Below are positions 1 through 12,559 of a DNA stretch of 30,449 nt, piece by piece (position 1 is the stretch's first letter; the number at the start of each line of letters is the position of its first letter). The notes beneath the pieces were generated by a model that was given only the letters and a program-made list of their open reading frames with translations, had not been told where the DNA came from and did not search any database. The translations under genes and the position numbers were made by a program. The stretch is taken from NCBI GenBank assembly GCA_003640385.1, contig RCAB01000640.1:1-30449 (forward strand), read 5' to 3'. Source of the DNA: Setaria digitata (Eukaryota; Nematoda; Chromadorea; Rhabditida; Setariidae).

Positions 1-3000
1 TTCTGCCAATTTACCTGTTTCTATTATCGAGTGCTTTGCTGTCACTTCCATTACTGGTGATCGTTTATATAGTTGAACTTTTCGCACATTTTCTTTCATA
101 TCGTTAATATTTTGTATTTTGCGTAATTATTTATTCGATGGAGAAAAAAATTCTTTCTTTGCATTTTATACAGCCATCTAATAACTAATTATTCTTTAAA
201 TTGATAACAATCGAAAAAACCGGAATATTTCGATTTAAAAAGCTATTGAAAATATTTATATTAGCCGTCATAGCTGCTAGCATATATGGTATGATATTTT
301 CACTCATTTATTTTAGCTTTTCTAGTATTAAGTTAGCTTAATTTAGTAAAGTAAAAATGTAAAACTGAATGAAAAAATTATAGAAGAAGAATTTGAGAAT
401 TAACAAAAGTGAGGGAAAAAAGATTGATAAAGGTAAAAAAAGTAAAAAAAAATTATAAAAAGGAGAAAAATTCAAAAAGGAAAAAGTTTCTTAAAAGCTC
501 AGTCAGAAAAAAGGCAAGGATCAATTCTTTTTTTAACAAATAATCGCAACATTATTGTTATTTGACATGAATGTTCGGTAAAATTTTGTGTATTACTTCC
601 AATTTACTTCCTTTGTTGGATCGAAGATAATGTAATGATTATAATGATAAGAGTGATAATGCAACAAGCAAATTGAACAAATCGTAGAAATAGGAAGTAG
701 AATGAAAAATAATGCTAGAGATGAGTAAGTTGAAACTAACGCATTTACGCTAACTATTTATCTAGCAGCAATTGAGTCTCAAATTATTTCAACATCTTTC
801 AGAAATTCTTCACTTATCCGATTGTTTAATTTATAAACAATATTTATCTATTAGTTTATAATGATAAAAATTTCTTCCCCCTTTAATGATAAAGACAAAT
901 AATGTTTGGTAAAATGATGGAAGATAATTCATTTATCAATTTAAAATGGATGAAAAATTTACAGATAGCAAGCAAAATTATCAAAAATTTCGAATTTTCT
1001 CGCAAATATGTCTCATCAAATTTCAATTTCTTTTTTTTTTCTATCTGAATAAATAAAATGCAAATAATTATCATTTAGTTGAAAAGGAAAAAAAAAAAAA
1101 TTTTTCGAATTTTTTTTTACCTCTCATCATTGTGCTGCAAGTGTTATTAGCATGAAGATGAAAAGTCCTATTTTACATACATCATTGTTTATATATATAT
1201 ATATGTATATATCATCGCGAAAGTATGATAACTACAACAAGTGCAATGATAATAATGATAAGACTTAAGATTATCACAAATTCTTTAATTACTTTCTTCT
1301 TTTTATGTAAAAATTCAAAGCAAATCTTTATCGTTGACTTATGTTCTTCATTTATTTCAAATTTCGATGGTACTGATATTCGACTGTCATTCTTTTCCAT
1401 TGTTATTTATCACTTTATACGTTGGTATTCTAAATTTTTAAATGATAAATAATTTAAGCTACTAATAAAAAAATTGAAAATTTAAATTTCATACAAAAGT
1501 TCATCCGTCTCTAAAAATTGCATATCTTTTTTGACAGAAATAATTATTGCTTTCTCCAAACTTATGAATTGTCACAACAACAATTGTTAAAATAAATGAA
1601 CCGAAATTAATGTCATTATAATTCTTATGTCTCCCTTAAAATCTTGCGAAATTTTCTCGTTCAAATTTGTAATATTATACAACAAGTTTGTCGGCGATAT
1701 CATTGATAATATCAACCAGGCAATCAGTTGAACATTCCTATAGAGTTTTTGTTCGTGGACGAATTAATACATAAATTCTTTCTGATCAAAATATATATCC
1801 ATTATTAATCTAATTGATAAATTGATAATAATATACTGTCGGTGAATGTTGCAATTCCCTTAATTGCTGCTACTACTACTAATTGTTCCTTTTCAATGAA
1901 GTAAAATCTTTGTTCTAGTTTCCTGAACTAGTGACTAAATTTTTATCATTTCTGTTATTATTTCTGTTCAGTGGAAACACAGTATGAGTAAATAAATCAA
2001 TCATATCATTTAATTTTGTTTTCTTTACATTTTCTCTTTTTTTTTTTTCTTCAATAAATAACAAAGAAAAAACAAAACAAAAAAACAAAAACAAAAAAAG
2101 AATTGCGAATTATAAATGTTGAAGTTAGAATCACAAAAGCAATTAACAAATTATTTGAATTTTTACCTTTTGAAACAAGCGAAATGTTCAGAATACTCAA
2201 ATATTAATACGTGGATTTGCAATGAAGAGCCACCTGCTAATAACTTGAAAATAACGAGCCGTACTATTTTTTCGGATAAATTATTATTTTCTTGCATTGG
2301 GATGTTTATTCAGCTTTATCATTTTTTTTTTCCTGTATGTTGATTATCAAAAAATTATCATTCATCTTTCTCATCTTTTCCGCACACTGATAAAACATTC
2401 TCATTATTATTCTCATTTTCCGCTATTTTTATTCTCCTTTTTTCTTCTGTACCAATCAATTTGCATTAATTATCAATTGATTTGTAAGTACAAATAAAGT
2501 CTGTGGTATCCAACAAATTGTTTTTATTATTAAAGCATTATTTATTAATGAAAAAAATAACTATTATCAATGTAATAATAAACGGATATGATTATAAAAT
2601 ATTTATTTAAACTGATAAATCATAATAGACTCCCATCAGTTTTCTGATTAGTGCCATTTTTTTTAATTCGTCAAATTTCATTTTTAAATAATCCATTTTA
2701 TAATTGTTAATGATCAATGCAAATTTCATCGCATAAATTGAGCTTTTTCAAAGAAAGCGAATAAATTATGAAAAATAAATAAATAGACAAAATGGACAGA
2801 AATATTGCAGAATTAATAGTGCTTGCACTTAGATTCAAAGCTAAATTTTAGATTTATTGATGAAATTTTAGGGAAAAATTACTCATCCAAAAATTAGTCA
2901 TCAATTTTTACGCATATTAATAAGTTAAATTATCAAATCTAGAATTCTGATATTAACAATATTATGCTAATAAGTTGAATGAGCGTATACCATTTATCAG

Positions 3001-5162
3001 AAGGACCATATTTATCTAGGTTTTTATTTTTTATTTTTTGTTTAAATTACAACTATATGCTATAAAGTTCAATTAAATAATTTTGGGTAGTAGTAATTAG
3101 CTGAGACATTTGAAAAAAAAAAGACAAAAAGAAGGCCTAAAATGGTCAGCAAAATAAAGTCCACAAAGCAATTAAAATGTTGAAAATATGTTTTAACTTT
3201 TTTTTTTCCTGAGAAATTTACAAATAGAAGTATATTGTCTTTCCATTTAACTGTAACTTCTTTTTTTTTTTTTTTTTTGTTAAATTTCTTTATTTTCTAA
3301 TAAAATTTCTCCATGCCAATTTATTGAAAATTTTGAAGGAAATTCAACCTTTCAATGTTAAATAAATTTTTCAGTGTTTTTCCTTCTTTTTAATTGATAT
3401 TTCATCTTAACTTTATTCTGAAAAAAAAAAAAAAAAGAAAGATTCTCCAATATTGATGAAAATAAAAAAAAAAAAAAAAAGACATCTACATGGTACTATC
3501 AATCCAACACTTCAATCATACATTTTTATGATGAATGAATAATTTTCAAATTAATTCTCTGACAATGATAGCTATGTGATTTCTCCAATACAAAAACAAA
3601 AACAAGAACAAAAAAAGGAAAAAATTATAACTCTCCAAAGAATTACAAAATTCATCCAAGGGAAAAAAAAAAAGGGAAAGACTTTTACCGTTATTGCATA
3701 TATGAAGTTATTCGTTGTCTCCTAATGCTATTTCATATTTCAAATTCTTTTTTCTTCTCCTGCTGAAAATTATTTCAAAAATTTTAAGTATAGTTTTAAA
3801 TTTTAATTGGCTATCAACTACTGTAGTTTTATAGATATACTTACCATTGTAGCATTTAGCTAAGGAATAAAGTAAAATTTCCGTTTATGTTCATTAGAGA
3901 TGCTATCACTATTTTTGTTCCTTCTGAAATAACAATTATTATTGTTTTTTTTTTCTAGAGAAAAACTTTTCAAAAATAGTTAAAAATTTGAGTCGTTTTT
4001 CTATTTCGAGAAAAACAAATGATTTGGGATATGGAACAGGATCTCTTAAAAGATTATTACAAAATATTTTGAAAAAAGTCATCTCAAAGATTTCCAAATT
4101 AGCTTATTCAATTTATGTTTAGAAAAAAATTAAAAAAAAAAAAATTTGATGCTTTAAAATAAATTCTCGAAAATTTTCAACTACTGCTTTCTTCTCGAAA
4201 AATTTTTTCATTTAAAAATACAACATTTTGCTAATTACTATAAATCTTCCACTTAAATTTGTACTGGCAAAACGATATTATCTTTGTTGTAAATATGAAG
4301 TAATAAATTTAAAAAAGATAGAAAGCAATGTATTGATCAAAAATATCGAAACTTTCTTTTTGTTCAAGTTTTTATTTATAATTAATGAATATTTTCACGC
4401 CAATAACCATTTTATTTCGTCTTATTTTATTTGCTCTTTTAACACTACGGTAGAAAAATTTGATTTTAATTAAAATTTCTCCCCCTCTTCTCCACTCTCT
4501 CCTTCCTCATCCCTTCATATATATTTCACATCATGAACCATTTTCATAATTTCCATTTGGTAGAAAAATTTTTTTCAATGTCTGTTGGGAGTGATGAAAG
4601 GATGTGTTATCTGAAACAGATGATAACAGAGGAAGAAAAAAAGAAAGTAAAATCTTGGATAATATAAGAAAAAAGTTTTTTTTTTTTGGAAAAACTATGA
4701 AATGAATGGATTATGTATATGGAAGCGGTTGACAAATCAAGACAAGAAAGAGCAAGGAAAGACCGAATTGTTAAAGTACTCCCGATGGAATAGTATTTCG
4801 TTTTGAAATCACTGAAATCCTTGTCGCCAAGCATTTTAAGATTTTAAAGAGAAATTTTATGTGTTAAAGGAGGAAGGATAACTTGGAGACAGAAGCCATA
4901 ACATTTCATTTCTTTCTCTTTTTTTTTTTTTTCTTTTTCCTCTTCATTTTTAATATTTCATCATTTTTAGGACATTTTTTTTTTATCAGAAATAGTTTAA
5001 TAAAGCAAAATTTTTACATACCAATAATTATGCATATAAAAATTTGACACACTTCTATGGAATTCATATATCGCATTTGTTAGCTCTTAAATAATCGACT
5101 TTGATAATAAAAAAAGTTGAAAAAATGAAATTTAAATAACGCTGAAATAGTTTTTTTTTTCT

Positions 5163-5193
<31 letters not shown>

Positions 5194-5999
5194 AGAGTCC
5201 AAGACAAGAGAGAATAAAAGAAAAAGTGATGATAAACAGCTGAAATGCTACAATTTTTCAAATTTAAACAATTTGGACTTCTCCTTCCTTTTTCTACACC
5301 TTTTCCAGGTGGATTCTTTTATTGTGAAAAAAGAAAAAATTGAAGCATAAATATTGAATACAACAGTGATAATTTTGGATAAACGGACGTATGTTTTCTA
5401 AAAATCTTAATCTGACTGTTTAAATCAAGTAAGATGTAGGTATTTTCGAAACTTCAAACGATGTTGTAAAACACATAAAATGATGCATATTTAAGATTTT
5501 ATGGGTTAAATGAAGGGACAATTTTTAGCCATTAATTTCGGGCAAAGTTGGTAACTTTAAAAGTGCTAAAATATGATTGAAATTTAACGAAATATGAGTG
5601 AGTAAGTCTAGTTAGATTAATTTTGAATCACACTCAAATGATAATAGCTTAACTTCAAAATGCACACGCGTTTTTGAGGAAAATTCAAATGATTTAAGAG
5701 GATCCATTAGTAAGGCTTAATGCTTGCGGGATGATTAAATAATCCTTTCCGATTTTAATTTTAACACTAATGATATATTTGATTTTATGGCGTTTCGTTG
5801 AAAATGAAAGCTTAGCATAATGATGATTCTAAAATTTTGAAAATCTAGATTTAGAGGCCGGAATGGAAGATTAATTGCTATTCTGAAATGTTCAGATTTT
5901 AAAATGCTTACCAAACAATATTCAAGCGGCAATCAGTTATAATGTTCGAGATGACATTAATCCTGAAAATGGGGATTGATATGTGGTGGTAGGATGGGG
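1..5999. other. A+T-rich non-coding stretch, no gene supported
   Basis: I see no gene here. Open frames are short (about 60-80 residues), rich in Phe/Ile/Lys/Asn, and lack both a recognisable domain and a coherent splice chain. The stretch holds many A and T homopolymers (for example around 3260-3280, 3420-3436, 3464-3480 and 4920-4932) and a short TA array at about 1190-1212. It is probably distal 5' flank of the T-box gene or intergenic DNA. A non-coding RNA gene cannot be excluded by eye. Confidence 0.6.
1190..1212. repeat. TA dinucleotide microsatellite
   Basis: This is a run of alternating T and A with a single G interruption. It is a simple repeat with no associated gene. Confidence 0.8.
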
Positions 6000-6660
6000 T
6001 TAGAACGAGGATAAGCGTTGTACAGAGATTTCCGGGCTGATTAGGTGATGCTGCCTTTACTATCAGTGCTTAGTCCACAAGAGGTGATTAATTTATCATT
6101 TGTCCATTTGACAATTGATGCCTTCCCTAAACGGAATTATATTCATGTAATCTCTCCTAGACATACACACACATGCAAACACACACACACACACACACCA
6201 CATACACGTGAAGAGTACACATTCACACGTAGAGACGTACAGATACACGTACAGACGTACGCCCAGACACACACTGGTACAGATGTACACAACAGAGATA
6301 TACGCATATGTACAGACAGATGGACAGACACATGTACAGACATATCTTTATACCATAAAATGAGGAATTGTGGGGAAGAGAATCCCTGAGAAATAATGAC
6401 AGAAGGGAAGAGGTGAATGATGATGAAGTGAATATCTTGCTAGTAAATCTCGGGTATGCAAAGCAATAAATTCGTTGAAAAGCACTCAGTCATTGTCGCC
6501 ACCAAACTGAAAGATATTTGAGGGATAAGTTAGATCGGTTTCAATGGTTGCCACATGGAAGAAGTATCATCGAAGAACGATAGATAGATTGATCGAAATC
6601 TCAGTTACAACTGGGAATTCATTTCATTTCACATTAAAGCATTTCGAATGGCAGGCAAAA
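6000..6660. other. Less A+T-biased non-coding segment flanking the CA tract
   Basis: Around the CA-rich tract the sequence is visibly more mixed in composition than its neighbours and has fewer homopolymers, for example 5990-6060 and 6480-6600. No splice-compatible coding exon is apparent. The longest open frame (about 6045-6389) is a Thr/His-rich translation of the CA repeat. This could be unique regulatory DNA about 6 kb upstream of the T-box gene, but nothing here identifies a function. Confidence 0.3.
6160..6345. repeat. Degenerate CA / ACAG / ACGT microsatellite tract
   Basis: An ACAC core of about 30 bp near 6176-6198 is followed by imperfect repeats of ACAG, GTACAG and AGACAC to about 6345. 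Long open frames exist on both strands only because the short-period repeat lacks stop codons. They should not be annotated as genes. Confidence 0.8.
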
Positions 6661-7643
6661 CATTTTCCTAATAAGTGTCATTGCGCTAATAGCATTTCTC
6701 ACTGTATGAAGCAAATATTTTAATTTTCAAAAAATAAAAATAAAGTTAAAAATTAAAATTTATCAAGGGTGTGCAAAATTATCAAAACTATGAAATAAAG
6801 GAAAAAAAAAAGGATAATTGCATATTAATAATTTTGTTCAAAGATTTTATATGATTTTAATACGTAAATTTCTTTTCTTTTAATAATTTAAAATATTTGA
6901 TTCATATGTAATTTTAGTAAAATATATGTACTAATATATAGAAGAAATAAGAAATTCAGTTTTATCAGATAGTTCCAATTGTCTTTTAATTTTTTAATGA
7001 AACACAAGTGCTTTTTTTTTGCTTACATCAAAGTACTGTATTAATTGAAATATCATAATTTAAAAATCGCTGTTATAATTTGGCTTTTCTTTTCTTCGCA
7101 GTATTTTTTTTTATCATTTTCCTGCATTTATATTAATTGCCATTATTATTAACCGAATATTTTAATAAATTCTAATTTTGAGCAAATCAAATAATTTCAC
7201 TACTGAATTTTGGAGTTATCAGCATTCCATTTACTTTTCTCATCATTTTTGCTTCTTTTTGCATTTACCCTTTCTCTTTCTCTCTTTCTCTCTCTTTATT
7301 TTCCTTTTTCTTTTCAATTTCATAAAATTTATTGCTTAGTTTCTTTATTTTTTTACTTCTATGAGACTTCTGCAGTAAATTTAACTTCTTTACATTTAAT
7401 TTGCTTTAAAAGCCGTTAATTAAAAATTTAACACTTTTTAATGAATAAAATTTTCAAAATCACAAAACATATTTTTTTCGTATGCTTAATTAAATTAATT
7501 TTTTGCACTTTTTTTTTAGTATTTTCTTTTCAAAACTTCTTATTAGGAAATTAAACATTATTTAAAAATCATAGAAGTTTAAACTTTATGAAAAACGACG
7601 ATATTTTAGTTTCACTCAATAGCTGCAGAGATGGCATAGAAAT

Positions 7644-7925
7644 ACCATTACCGTCACCATCATCACCAATATCACCATCATTACCATTATCATCAGCATT
7701 ACCTTCGTCACCTCAGCGTCACCAGTACTACTACTACCATCACTGCCATCACCACCATCCTTACTGCCCACCTATCATTACCATTATTATCATTAGCATC
7801 ACCTCCGTCACCTCAGCATCACCACTGCTACTATTATCACCATTGCCATCACTACCATCATCATCACTGCCACTATCACTATCACCATTACCATCACCAT
7901 AATTATTACCGTCACCATCACAATC
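7644..7925. repeat. Imperfect ATC/ACC trinucleotide array
   Basis: About 280 bp are dominated by degenerate CAT/CAC/CAG triplets such as ACC, ATC and ATT, with scattered CGTCACCTCAGC variants that recur around 7710 and 7806. The translations are Pro/Ser/His-rich low complexity. I read it as a microsatellite, not an exon. Confidence 0.8.
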
Positions 7926-10900
7926 AACCACTACCAACATTGTGAAGAACTAATATCAATTCCCAAATGTATCGTCGTCGTTTGCTTCTTCCCATCTCCA
8001 ACATTTACCAAAATTTCACATTTTAATAAACTAAATTGTCCTTTTCTTCTCTTTCTCTCTTCTCTTTCTCCTTCTCTTTCTCACCATTTTTTCCTTTTTT
8101 TTTCTTTAAAAAAAAAAAAAAACTCTTATATATAAATAGTTTTTGGTTAGTAAGAGAGAAACGATAAATTTTTATGTGAATTGTTTGTACGGAATTATAT
8201 AAAAAAGGTAGAGGGAGAGAGAAGGAGGAGTAAGGAAAGAGAAAAATGGGAAGAAAAATGAAAAATAAAAAAAAAAAAATTCAATTTACACTCATCGATG
8301 CCACCATAACATACAGTAATCATTGGTGTCGATTGTTAGTTTATGCAGATATATATTTTAACATGACATACTTTTCTTATTTGTAAATTTTATTTGTTAT
8401 AATTCAATTTAAATTTATTTATCTTCTTTTTTTTTTTGAGATTTTTATACTTGATTATTTGCCAATTTATGATTCTGCACTATTTTGTTGTTACTTACGA
8501 ATTATTTCATATTTTTAAGATAAAAAATGATCGAACAAGAAAATGATGCTTTAGAAATATTGTTGAAATTAATGTTATTGATTCATTAATAATTAATTCG
8601 GAATTGATTGATGTACTTTTAATTAATCGTTAAATCATTTCTTTTTTTCCTCTTTCCAGATACACTGAAAGCCGTCAAAAAATATCGTAATTTCCTCCTG
8701 TTGCAATCTTTATCCTACTGTTTTGATGTGCTAGCGGAAAAATTGTGAAGGCTTTATGAAAAATTTTAAGACTTGGAAAGTTTTATGAAAGTTTTCAAAT
8801 TAAAAATCTTGAAAACTAAGAGGTTTTACGGGAGACATCAATGGTTAAAAAGCTTTAATCGTTCTTTAAAACCAATAATCAGTGATGTCTGCTATAATGA
8901 GCTATAAAAGTTTCACTTGAAAAGAAGATTTTGAATATAATTAAAAATATTGTTTCGATAAAGAAAAAATCGAACATTTACTTTCTTTCCATTATTAGCT
9001 GAGACTTTGTAAAGATTAATCAATAAGCTATCTTGAAAAAAAGTAAGATAAAATTTTTATACTGATATAATTAAATCCTAATTATAGTCAAGCACTGACT
9101 GGTCATTTTAGACTTACAATTCTGACCATGTAGCACTGTTTTCTTGAAACTCTGCTTTTCGCCAAGTTTTCATTTTGATATCTAACTACTGTTGAATAAT
9201 TTTTCCTAACTCATAAAAAATTCGAAAGCAATTTCTTGCTTTAATTAATCTCATCTGCGGATTAAAAGTTTAATATGTTAAATTTTTCATAAATCTACCT
9301 CTTCCTTCTTTTTCTCTCTATTTGCATAATTCACAATTTTTTTTTTTTTTTTTGCAGCCTGATATATGGTGCACTTCTCATTTTTTTTTCTTTTTTTTTC
9401 TAAGAATTACTCTTTTGCTTGTTTTCTTTCAAGAAATTTTCTTAAAAAACTAAGAATAGTTTTTTTCCTGAAAAGGAAACAATGAAAAACAATATTTTTT
9501 TTATCCACTGTACTTTTGCTAATATTATATAAAAATAATAATAATCGTTTGCTATGCTTAAAGCTTGAAGAACATTATTTAAATCCTTTTGATGTATGAA
9601 GAAGTAATTCAAAAGCTTCAAGAAGAGGAAGCGAAAAAAAAAAAATGTCATAGTGATTAGCATAATGATCACCAAAGTCTCGTCCTCTCTTTTCCAATTT
9701 TCTCATTTCTTATTTCTTTTTCTGAAAGCATTGTAAAGCCATGAGTAAGCCTGGTGAAGAAGCTTTTCTCTTTTACTTCAACCTTTTTTTTTCATAAAGA
9801 CTTCCTAGCTTAGATATATGAGACTGAAAAGATTTTTGCATCAGATATTAGCGTAAAAGTCTTAACGACAACGCGAAGCAATGCAAAAAAATTACCGTAC
9901 TTTCTCTGGATAAATTTTTTTCCTAATTTTTTCTTCCTCTTCCACTTCATTGATGACTGATTCATTGGTGCTTATAGGAAATCAAAACATTTTAATCCAA
10001 TCGCTTAAATTTGCATTTGTTCATTTTCTTTTCTCCTTACCATTCTTTCAAATCCAGGAAGTCCGAAAGTAGTTATCGTTAAAAACGGTTGAATGCACAA
10101 ATCGAAATACACTCACTCATATAAACACCAATCATTTTTGATAGCAATTTATTATCGAACATTTACTGGATTATAATCCATTCTTCAACAAAAATTTACT
10201 TGCTAGAATGTCAAGAATAGGGATTTAAGCGGTTCAAAACAGAACACATCTTTGATAGAATGGTAAAAAAAAAAAAAAAAGAGGGAAAAGAAAGAAAAGA
10301 TGAAAATAAAAAGACGTATGAAAAGCCGCAACGATTTTGTGTTATCAATAAGAAAAATCTAACAACTTTTTCATAGTTTCTATTAGAAGGTGAAATTTTG
10401 ATGTATACGGTTAAAATATGTTGAAAATAAAATGTCCACTGGGAATTTAAGCTGCTATCAGCATGCATAAGGAATTTAGTCGTCGAGAAAATATCAACAT
10501 GTTTGTAAAAGATGTCAATGACTCTATGAATGAAATATTTGGCTTTTTTCACTTTTTTTTGGTCAACTTTTGAACAACATGATTTTATTAAAAAATAATT
10601 TTTATTAGTCTAAAGCTAATAAGAATGTCATGGATGTCTTAAAAAGTTTGATATTACAATATTTTGTTGCTCAAAAGCAATTGTTCGACTAGAGCACTCG
10701 TTTTCATTTTTTCTTTGAAATTTTGTTAAATATTCAGCAAATTTCTAACTATTTTATTGCTTACATCATAAAAAGCTTAAGAACTGGAATAAAAATAACT
10801 AAAATTTAAGATTTTTCTAGCAAAAGAAAAAAAAGAAAAATGAACAAAAAAATATCTTATTAATATTTACGAGAATTCATAAATGATTCTTCAATTTATT

Positions 10901-11115
10901 ATCATACACTCAGAATGTGAGTAACTCCTTCATGTTAGAATCTGTAAAAAAGATGAAGGAAAGATTTTTGATTTAAATTTAAATTTACCAAAATTAAGAT
11001 ATATAATAGACAAAGTGGAAAGAAGACGAGAAAATGAAGTAAAATGAAACAAAATGCTTTAAAAATGCCTGTAAAATTGTTAGAAAAAATTCCGCATGTT
11101 TATTATTTATTTATC

Positions 11116-11140
11116 TGTTTGTTTGTTTGTTTGTTTGTTT
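11116..11140. repeat. TTTG tetranucleotide array
   Basis: About six consecutive TTTG units. A similar short TTTG array lies in the T-box 3' flank near 20081-20104. Confidence 0.85.
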
Positions 11141-11511
11141 CCTGTTCACTTGTTTACTTCCCATTCACCATAATATCTTTCCCTATTTTAATCACATCTA
11201 TTCGATATCCTTCCCCATTTCAGTGTCGTCAACACATTTTGTTGCCTCATTGGAGCAATGGTTCATTTTAGCTCCGCCTCTTTTTGACAGCTCACCCAAT
11301 GAACGATTTGTTATAGTTTTAGTAGTTCATTTCAGTGCATCCTTTTATTCCTTTATCTCCTCTGCTACATTTATCCTTTTTTCTTTCCATCTCTTTCTCT
11401 CTAATTCTTTCTTTCTTTCTCTATTGCATATTTCTCTCCAACTCCTTTCCTTTACCGTCTTTTTCTTTTCTTCCCCACCCCCTTTCGCTCCCGTGAAAAT
11501 TAGATGTTAGC

Positions 11512-11534
11512 AGTAGTAGTAGTAGTAGTAGTAG
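11512..11534. repeat. AGT trinucleotide array
   Basis: About seven to eight AGT units lie immediately upstream of the paired GATA palindromes, within the proximal 5' flank of the T-box gene. Confidence 0.85.
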
Positions 11535-11571
11535 TTAAGTTGACGAATTATTATACGGTGTATGTGAGATG

Positions 11572-11622
11572 TGATAAACTTATTATCAGTGATGTTACTT
11601 TGATATGATAAACTTATTATCA
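11572..11622. promoter_or_regulatory. Duplicated palindrome of paired GATA-factor sites
   Basis: The 17-bp sequence TGATAAACTTATTATCA occurs twice without a mismatch, at 11572-11588 and 11606-11622, 34 bp apart start to start; both copies are followed by GT. Each copy is an inverted pair of TGATAA hexamers, so 51 bp hold four GATA-type sites in mirrored arrangement. TGATAA is the preferred core of nematode GATA factors (ELT/END families). The position, about 0.55-0.6 kb before the T-box start codon, suits an enhancer. The sites are visible; regulatory use is inferred. Confidence 0.4.
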
Positions 11623-12130
11623 GTTATGCTTGTGATATCATTTTGGCGAATTCTTTCTCCAGTGGCCAAATCTTTTCCACTGCTTTTATTTCTAGAAAAA
11701 TTTTTGCAGGAAAAGTAAATGTCCATGTACAATAGATATTTCGTATGATTTTAAAAAATTTGTTAAATTTTGGGCAATTCGTATAAATTTAGAAAATCCG
11801 TGGAATTTTGAGCAATCCTTATAATTTTCCATTGTTATTTAAACTGTATTTTGCTAAAAAATTTTCTTAGACCATTAATAAATTTTATTGTTAATATTTT
11901 TTTGAAAATGAATTTTCCGCATTTTTTTCTTTTTCTTTTCCTTTACCTTCATTATTTCTTCTTACCTTACTGCTATCATTCATTTTGCAAAATTAAGCTA
12001 ATTAACTATAATTAACTATTTTTGGCAGAAAAAAGGAAAAAACATTGAGAAAAACATTGACTTGTTGAAAACATTAAGAAAACTGTTTTAAAAAACTGTT
12101 AATAGCGCATACATAAAAAGAAAATTGAAA

Positions 12131-12137
12131 TTTGCAG
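12131..12137 (+). promoter_or_regulatory. Probable trans-splice (spliced-leader) or cis acceptor before the T-box start
   Basis: TTTGCAG precedes the first coding exon, 39 nt before the ATG at 12177. In nematodes an acceptor with no obvious upstream exon just before the start codon usually receives a spliced leader. The 39 nt are also open in the coding frame, so an upstream coding exon joined here by cis-splicing cannot be excluded. An out-of-frame three-codon upstream ORF begins at 12145. Confidence 0.5.
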
Positions 12138-12176
12138 CAGCTAAATGGTCGTTTGAATATTACTCATCTTCTTACT

Positions 12177-12559
12177 ATGGCTAGAACCGGTGAAAAGCGT
12201 TCCACAGACACAATACCTATGAATATACCGGCATCCGGACACTTTCCGGATATTCCCTTAGATTTGGCAGCACCAAAACGATTCAGATTTATGATTGATT
12301 ATTTACTGGATACAAGTGATACGGATGAAAAAACCGAAAGATCAACAATTACTCCAGGAACCAACAGGAACTATGATGATAATAGAGATAATGTGGAACT
12401 GGAAGAAGGTGAAAGTAGCATGGAACAATTACCGAAAACATCACCACTACCCGGAAATTCTCATATGCTCCGGCAAGTTACTTGTCGGCTAGAAGGACGC
12501 GAATTATGGAATAAATTTTATGAGCTTAGCACGGAAATGATTATTACTAAAAGTGGCCG
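12177..12559 (+). CDS. T-box gene exon 1
   Basis: Encodes residues 1-127 and two bases of Arg128. The ATG at 12177 is the first in-frame Met after the acceptor at 12137. The exon holds the eh1-like motif, an acidic stretch, and the start of the T-box ([12 protein letters not shown]...). The donor GTGAGT after GGCCG is a strong consensus and cuts inside the conserved GRRMFP motif. Confidence 0.88.

Larger units (their letters stand above)
6661..11500. other. A+T-rich non-coding upstream region
   Basis: No gene is supported. Contents are the ATC/ACC array (7644-7925), a TTTG array (11116-11140), polypyrimidine tracts (about 7260-7320, 8040-8105 and 11340-11490) and dispersed poly-A or poly-T. 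A 113-codon open frame on the minus strand (10211-10552) has no recognisable motif and a Phe/Ser run encoded by homopolymer sequence, so I treat it as chance. Confidence 0.5.

Noticed and set aside
6045..6389. Thr/His-rich open frame and its minus-strand Cys/Val-rich counterparts
   Set aside because: Produced by the CA/ACAG microsatellite, which lacks stop codons in several frames.
7588..7902. Pro/Ser/His-rich open frame
   Set aside because: Translation of the ATC/ACC array; no splice signals or homology.
10211..10552. 113-codon open frame on the minus strand
   Set aside because: No domain, a Phe/Ser run from homopolymer DNA, no splice partners, and a length attainable by chance in a 30-kb A+T-rich window.
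11127..11510. 127-codon open frame on the plus strand
   Set aside because: It lies in a polypyrimidine tract; the translation is Phe/Ser/Leu low complexity with no motif.
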